A DNA stretch of 9,895 bases from contig JAUIEQ010000023.1 in NCBI GenBank assembly GCA_030429785.1, positions 1-9,895 of the forward strand, in the 5' to 3' direction. Shown piece by piece: positions 8,003-9,895 of the stretch (position 1 is the stretch's first letter; every line of letters begins with the position of its first letter). A model generated the notes under the pieces. The model was not told where the DNA came from, did no database searches, and was given only the letters and a program-made list of their open reading frames with translations. A program made the position numbers and the translations under genes. This stretch comes from a bacterium. Lineage in GTDB: Bacteria > Patescibacteriota > Patescibacteriia > S139-126 > S139-133.

Positions 8003-8041
8003 AAAAAAAATACACAGTCCCACTCCCTAATAAATGTGTAT
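8003..8041 (-). terminator. Weak terminator-like or attenuator hairpin after the cysteine-rich gene
   Basis: On the minus strand ATACACA (8041-8035) can pair perfectly with TGTGTAT (8016-8010) across an 18-base loop. The 3' arm is followed at once by seven further Ts (8009-8003). It lies just after the stop of the 52-residue gene and before the PAS gene, in the largest gap of the window. The stem is short and AT-rich and the loop is long, so it would be a weak terminator at best. It may lower expression of the sensory half relative to the pilin half (inference). Confidence 0.35.
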
Positions 8042-8046
8042 ACTAC

Positions 8047-8205
8047 CTACGTATTCTGCTCGTCTTCATCATGTCCGTGATGCAATCCATCAGTACAATC
8101 ACACTCAACAAGCGTTTGCTGATAGTCAGCACAATCTGGCGCTTGGCAAGTCCCTGGAACTTTCGAAACTCCTTGGCAACCACCTGTGCAAATATAATGT
8201 GACAT
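8047..8205 (-). CDS. 52-residue cysteine-rich small protein, probable metal-binding knuckle
   Basis: The small ORF runs from an ATG at 8205 to a TAG at 8049-8047. The protein begins MSHYICTGGCQGVSKVPGTC and continues with QAPDCADYQQTLVECDC, then an acidic/His tail (TDGLHHGHDEDEQNT). Cysteines are at 6, 10, 20, 25, 35 and 37, and histidines at 3, 42, 43 and 45. The CTGGC..VS..PG.CQ..DC layout resembles small proteins I remember from Patescibacteria genomes, and loosely the heavy-metal-binding knuckle (C-x-M-H..PG.CP.CGM type). A structural zinc or other metal ion held by paired cysteines is the likely fold principle (inference). It lies 24 bases after the receiver gene and on the same strand, so it is probably cotranscribed with it. 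Its role is unknown; it is too small for an enzyme and may be an adaptor or metal-responsive factor. Confidence 0.8.
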   Translation of the reverse strand: MSHYICTGGCQGVSKVPGTCQAPDCADYQQTLVECDCTDGLHHGHDEDEQNT

Positions 8206-8229
8206 ATAACGTGTATTTAAGAATAAGAA

Positions 8230-8607
8230 TCAATGTAATAGAGCATCTATTCGTTGAATAATATCGTTGATTTTCCAATTGCTTTTTATTAAAAAATCAT
8301 GCGCTCCCCGTTTTTGAGCCTCAATCACTGTTTCTTTTGAATCCAAGTTTGTCAACATAATAACAGGAATAGTTGTAGTGACTGAATTGTTATGCAACAT
8401 ATCCAACGCTGTCATACCGTCAACAACTGGCATAATAATATCAAGCAATATAAGATCTGGTTTGATATCAACTGCCAAATCAAATCCCTCTTGCCCATTG
8501 TTAGCAACACTTACTTCATATCCCTCTATTGAGAGCTTTTGCGACAATACTTTTTGCATAGACTTGTCATCCTCCACAATAAGAATTTTCTTTTGAGACT
8601 TTGACAT
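8230..8607 (-). CDS. Stand-alone CheY-like response regulator receiver
   Basis: This is a complete 125-residue receiver domain with no attached output domain. The acidic pocket is E12-D13-D14 (ILIVEDDKSM), and the phosphate acceptor is D56 (DLILLDIIMP). The switch threonine is T86 (PVIMLTNLD) and the conserved lysine is K108 (GAHDFLIKSNW). All catalytic residues are present, so it should accept phosphate and change conformation. Effector specificity must come from protein-protein contact, as in CheY or Spo0F. It lies between the prepilin genes (14 bases after the last) and the sensory genes. Likely partners are the kinase at 1-2399 as donor and a pilus motor or another regulator as target (inference). 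The ATG at 8607 gives the normal family length. The TGA stop falls at the expected end of the domain, consistent with UGA being read as stop. Confidence 0.95.
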   Translation of the reverse strand: MSKSQKKILIVEDDKSMQKVLSQKLSIEGYEVSVANNGQEGFDLAVDIKPDLILLDIIMPVVDGMTALDMLHNNSVTTTIPVIMLTNLDSKETVIEAQKRGAHDFLIKSNWKINDIIQRIDALLH

Positions 8608-8621
8608 ATGATTAGATTATT

Positions 8622-9134
8622 TTATCTGACAACGCGAATAGAACTACTATTTTCTGACTCACATGATTGAATCTCAATCGCACCTGTTGAACTGGTAGTT
8701 AATGTATACCCAGTAACTGCACTAGTCCACGTTCCAGTGCCGTTTGGACTTACCGGAACTTCACCTAAGTACCCTTCATACACAAGATCTGTTAAGTCAA
8801 CGCAGTTATTATCATCTGTAACATTAACATCACACAGACTATTCTGATCATCGCACCCAGCAGTTGCGGTGCCAATCATATACACCTCACCAGCTGTTGT
8901 GCTAGTGACCACACCAATGTAATTCCCACCATTATCTACTTGGTCAACCACAATTGCATCAACAATAGCTGTGACATCTTGCCATCGTGCAGAATCACGC
9001 GAATCTTGGAACCTGGTCAATGGATCAAGTGCCACAAATGCTACTGCAGCCAGAATTGCAATCACTGCAATCACGATCAAAAGTTCAATCAAAGTAAACC
9101 CCGCATCTTTGAACTTGGTTTGTAATTGTTTCAT
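8622..9134 (-). CDS. Type IV prepilin-like protein with two cysteine pairs (third pilin gene)
   Basis: This is a 170-residue prepilin. A short basic leader (MKQLQTKFKDAG) ends in the prepilin peptidase site G12/F13, followed by FTLIELLIVIAVIAILAAVA with Glu at mature position 5 (E17). The hydrophobic helix leads into ALDPLTRFQDSRDSARWQD, a pattern common in Patescibacteria pilins (family knowledge). The globular part has Cys94, Cys101, Cys111 and Cys158, enough for two disulfides. The C-terminal region contains GYLGEVPVSP and a Thr/Ser-rich beta segment. Residues 120-145 are identical to the matching part of the first pilin gene. It is assembled by a type IV pilus or related machine after PilD cleavage; PilD, ATPase and platform genes are not in the window. 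Whether it is a major or minor pilin cannot be decided. Confidence 0.93.
   Translation of the reverse strand: MKQLQTKFKDAGFTLIELLIVIAVIAILAAVAFVALDPLTRFQDSRDSARWQDVTAIVDAIVVDQVDNGGNYIGVVTSTTAGEVYMIGTATAGCDDQNSLCDVNVTDDNNCVDLTDLVYEGYLGEVPVSPNGTGTWTSAVTGYTLTTSSTGAIEIQSCESENSSSIRVVR
8701..8806 (-). repeat. Pilin 3'-region direct repeat, copy A
   Basis: This 106-base stretch differs from copy B (9736-9841) at six positions by hand comparison, with no gaps. Inside 8700-8777, which encodes 26 identical residues, only two bases differ and both are silent. Identity falls off on both sides, where coding differences are frequent. The pattern suggests a recent gene-conversion tract or strong constraint. 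Confidence 0.85.
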
Positions 9135-9158
9135 AGAAATTTGATTAATTATTTTTTA

Positions 9159-9644
9159 CTATCGAAGCAATTCAATCACTTCATCTAATTCATTATTACA
9201 CACACCAATTGTTATAATCGAGCCACTACTTCGTCTAATATACAAACCTGTTCGCTCGTTTGTACCATCTTTGGGGTCAAATGGTATTGACCCAATTCGC
9301 TCATCTTGTACCAATGGTGACAAATCAAGGCATGCTGATGCGGTTGAGGTTGCATTACAATTACTGCTACAACCAGAATTTGCTGTGCCGATCATATACG
9401 TCGTATCAGCCTGCCAACTTGATTCATTTGGAATATCGCCGTCATTTTGAACAATATACAAATGAATCGCGTCAAGTAATTCTGAAGTGTTGACCCATCG
9501 CTTTGCATTGCGTGATTGTGAAAATAGCTCCAGTGGATTCAAAGCAATAAACACAACAGAAAAAACAATCGTGAGAATAGCCAAAACAATCAACAACTCA
9601 ATTAATGTAAAGCCGTGCTGTGCCTTGTTAGCCCCCCACTTCAT
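9159..9644 (-). CDS. Type IV prepilin-like protein, diverged (second pilin gene)
   Basis: This is a 161-residue prepilin. The leader MKWGANKAQHG ends at G11/F12, and the mature protein starts FTLIELLIVLAILTIVFSVV with Glu at position 5 (E16). The post-helix motif is ALNPLELFSQSRNAKRW. Four cysteines (92, 96, 105, 149) lie in roughly the places seen in the neighbouring pilins, though the spacing of the first pair is shorter. It shares YMIGTA(N/T)(S/A)GC with the third pilin but lacks the long block common to the first and third. The acidic C-terminus (NNELDEVIELLR) is also different, so it probably occupies another position in the fibre (inference). It lies 12 bases after the first pilin and 24 bases before the third. 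The leader upstream of the ATG is AT-rich without a ribosome site. Confidence 0.92.
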   Translation of the reverse strand: MKWGANKAQHGFTLIELLIVLAILTIVFSVVFIALNPLELFSQSRNAKRWVNTSELLDAIHLYIVQNDGDIPNESSWQADTTYMIGTANSGCSSNCNATSTASACLDLSPLVQDERIGSIPFDPKDGTNERTGLYIRRSSGSIITIGVCNNELDEVIELLR

Positions 9645-9656
9645 ATATTACGTTTT

Positions 9657-9895
9657 TTAACGAGTAACTCGAATTTGACTAGCATTTTCAGACTCACATG
9701 ATTGCACAATAAGCGTACCTGTGGAGCTTCGAACCAATGTATATCCAGTAACTGCACTAGTCCACGTTCCAGTGCCATTTGGACTTACCGGAACTTCACC
9801 TAAGTACCCTTCATTTACAAGACCTGTTAGGTCAACGCAGTGTGTATCACTGGTAACTGTAGCGTCACATACACTGTTCTGATCATCACACCCTG
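9657..9895 (-). CDS. Type IV pilin-like protein, C-terminal part only (first pilin gene)
   Basis: Only the last 78 residues and the TAA stop (9659-9657) are inside the window; the leader and hydrophobic helix lie to the right. The visible part begins GCDDQNSVCD and ends ASQIRVTR. It aligns without gaps to residues 93-170 of the pilin at 8622-9134, with 61 of 78 residues identical by hand count. All four cysteines are in the same positions. It is therefore a paralogue of that pilin, and a prepilin N-terminus is expected beyond the window edge (inference). Confidence 0.85.
   Translation of the reverse strand, partial: GCDDQNSVCDATVTSDTHCVDLTGLVNEGYLGEVPVSPNGTGTWTSAVTGYTLVRSSTGTLIVQSCESENASQIRVTR
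9736..9841 (-). repeat. Pilin 3'-region direct repeat, copy B
   Basis: This is the partner of copy A in the same orientation, offset by exactly 1035 bases. Recombination between the copies would delete the middle pilin gene and leave one chimeric pilin (inference). Confidence 0.85.

Noticed and set aside
8230..8232. UGA recoded to glycine (SR1/Gracilibacteria code)
   Set aside because: The TGA codons at 8232-8230 and 2398-2396 fall exactly where the receiver and the six-helix protein are expected to end, and the six-helix frame would meet another stop within a few codons.
1..9895. CRISPR array, tRNA, rRNA, insertion sequence or integrase
   Set aside because: I saw no short regularly spaced repeats, cloverleaf sequence, rRNA-like segment, transposase motif or terminal inverted repeats. 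The only repeats are the pilin block and the PAS duplication.

Overview
Every gene I can support lies on the minus strand, so the window reads from right to left as one run of ten genes plus one very small one. The genes are packed closely: gaps are 3 to 72 bases and one junction overlaps by 4 bases. The DNA is AT-rich and non-coding space is minimal. The protein style points to a member of the Candidate Phyla Radiation (Patescibacteria, probably Parcubacteria-like): a PAS-PAS histidine kinase with the LWGG..FY..LW signature and an SLASHQLRTPL H-box, a stand-alone receiver ending in KRGAHDFLIKSNW, a 52-residue CTGGCQGVS..PG.CQ..DC protein, and short single-helix prepilins with paired cysteines. 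This assignment is from memory of the families, not from a database search. TAA, TAG and TGA all appear to act as stops, which argues against the SR1/Gracilibacteria recoded UGA.

Layout in transcription order. (1) 9895-8622: three type IV prepilin-like genes, the first cut by the window edge. The first and third share a nearly identical 3' part. (2) 8607-8230: a stand-alone CheY-like receiver. (3) 8205-8047: a 52-residue cysteine-rich protein, followed by a weak terminator-like hairpin. (4) 7974-7411: a PAS protein. (5) 7407-5929: a dCache-HAMP-coiled-coil membrane receptor with no output domain. (6) 5898-4897: a membrane-anchored NMT1/THI5-like solute-binding protein. (7) 4882-3056: an unusual fusion of a DUF3068 (PorA-family) ectodomain to an ABC_sub_bind-type solute-binding domain. 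(8) 3049-2396: a six-helix membrane protein resembling the N-terminal membrane sensor module of some histidine kinases, found here as a separate protein. (9) 2399-1: a dCache-HAMP-PAS-PAS-HisKA histidine kinase whose ATPase domain runs off the left edge.

How they may work together (inference): the second half looks like a multi-part sensory complex. Two extracytoplasmic solute-binding proteins of different families, two dCache receptors, a detached six-helix sensor module and a soluble PAS protein are grouped with one visible kinase and one receiver. No ABC permease or ATPase is present in the window, so the solute-binding proteins are more likely sensing subunits than transport subunits, unless transporter genes lie just outside. 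The upstream prepilin genes suggest the output may concern pili, adhesion to a host cell, or pilus-mediated movement.

I see no tRNA, rRNA, CRISPR array, insertion sequence or transposase. No stretch longer than about 75 bases lacks a gene. No convincing promoter is visible inside the window; the main promoter is probably to the right of it.
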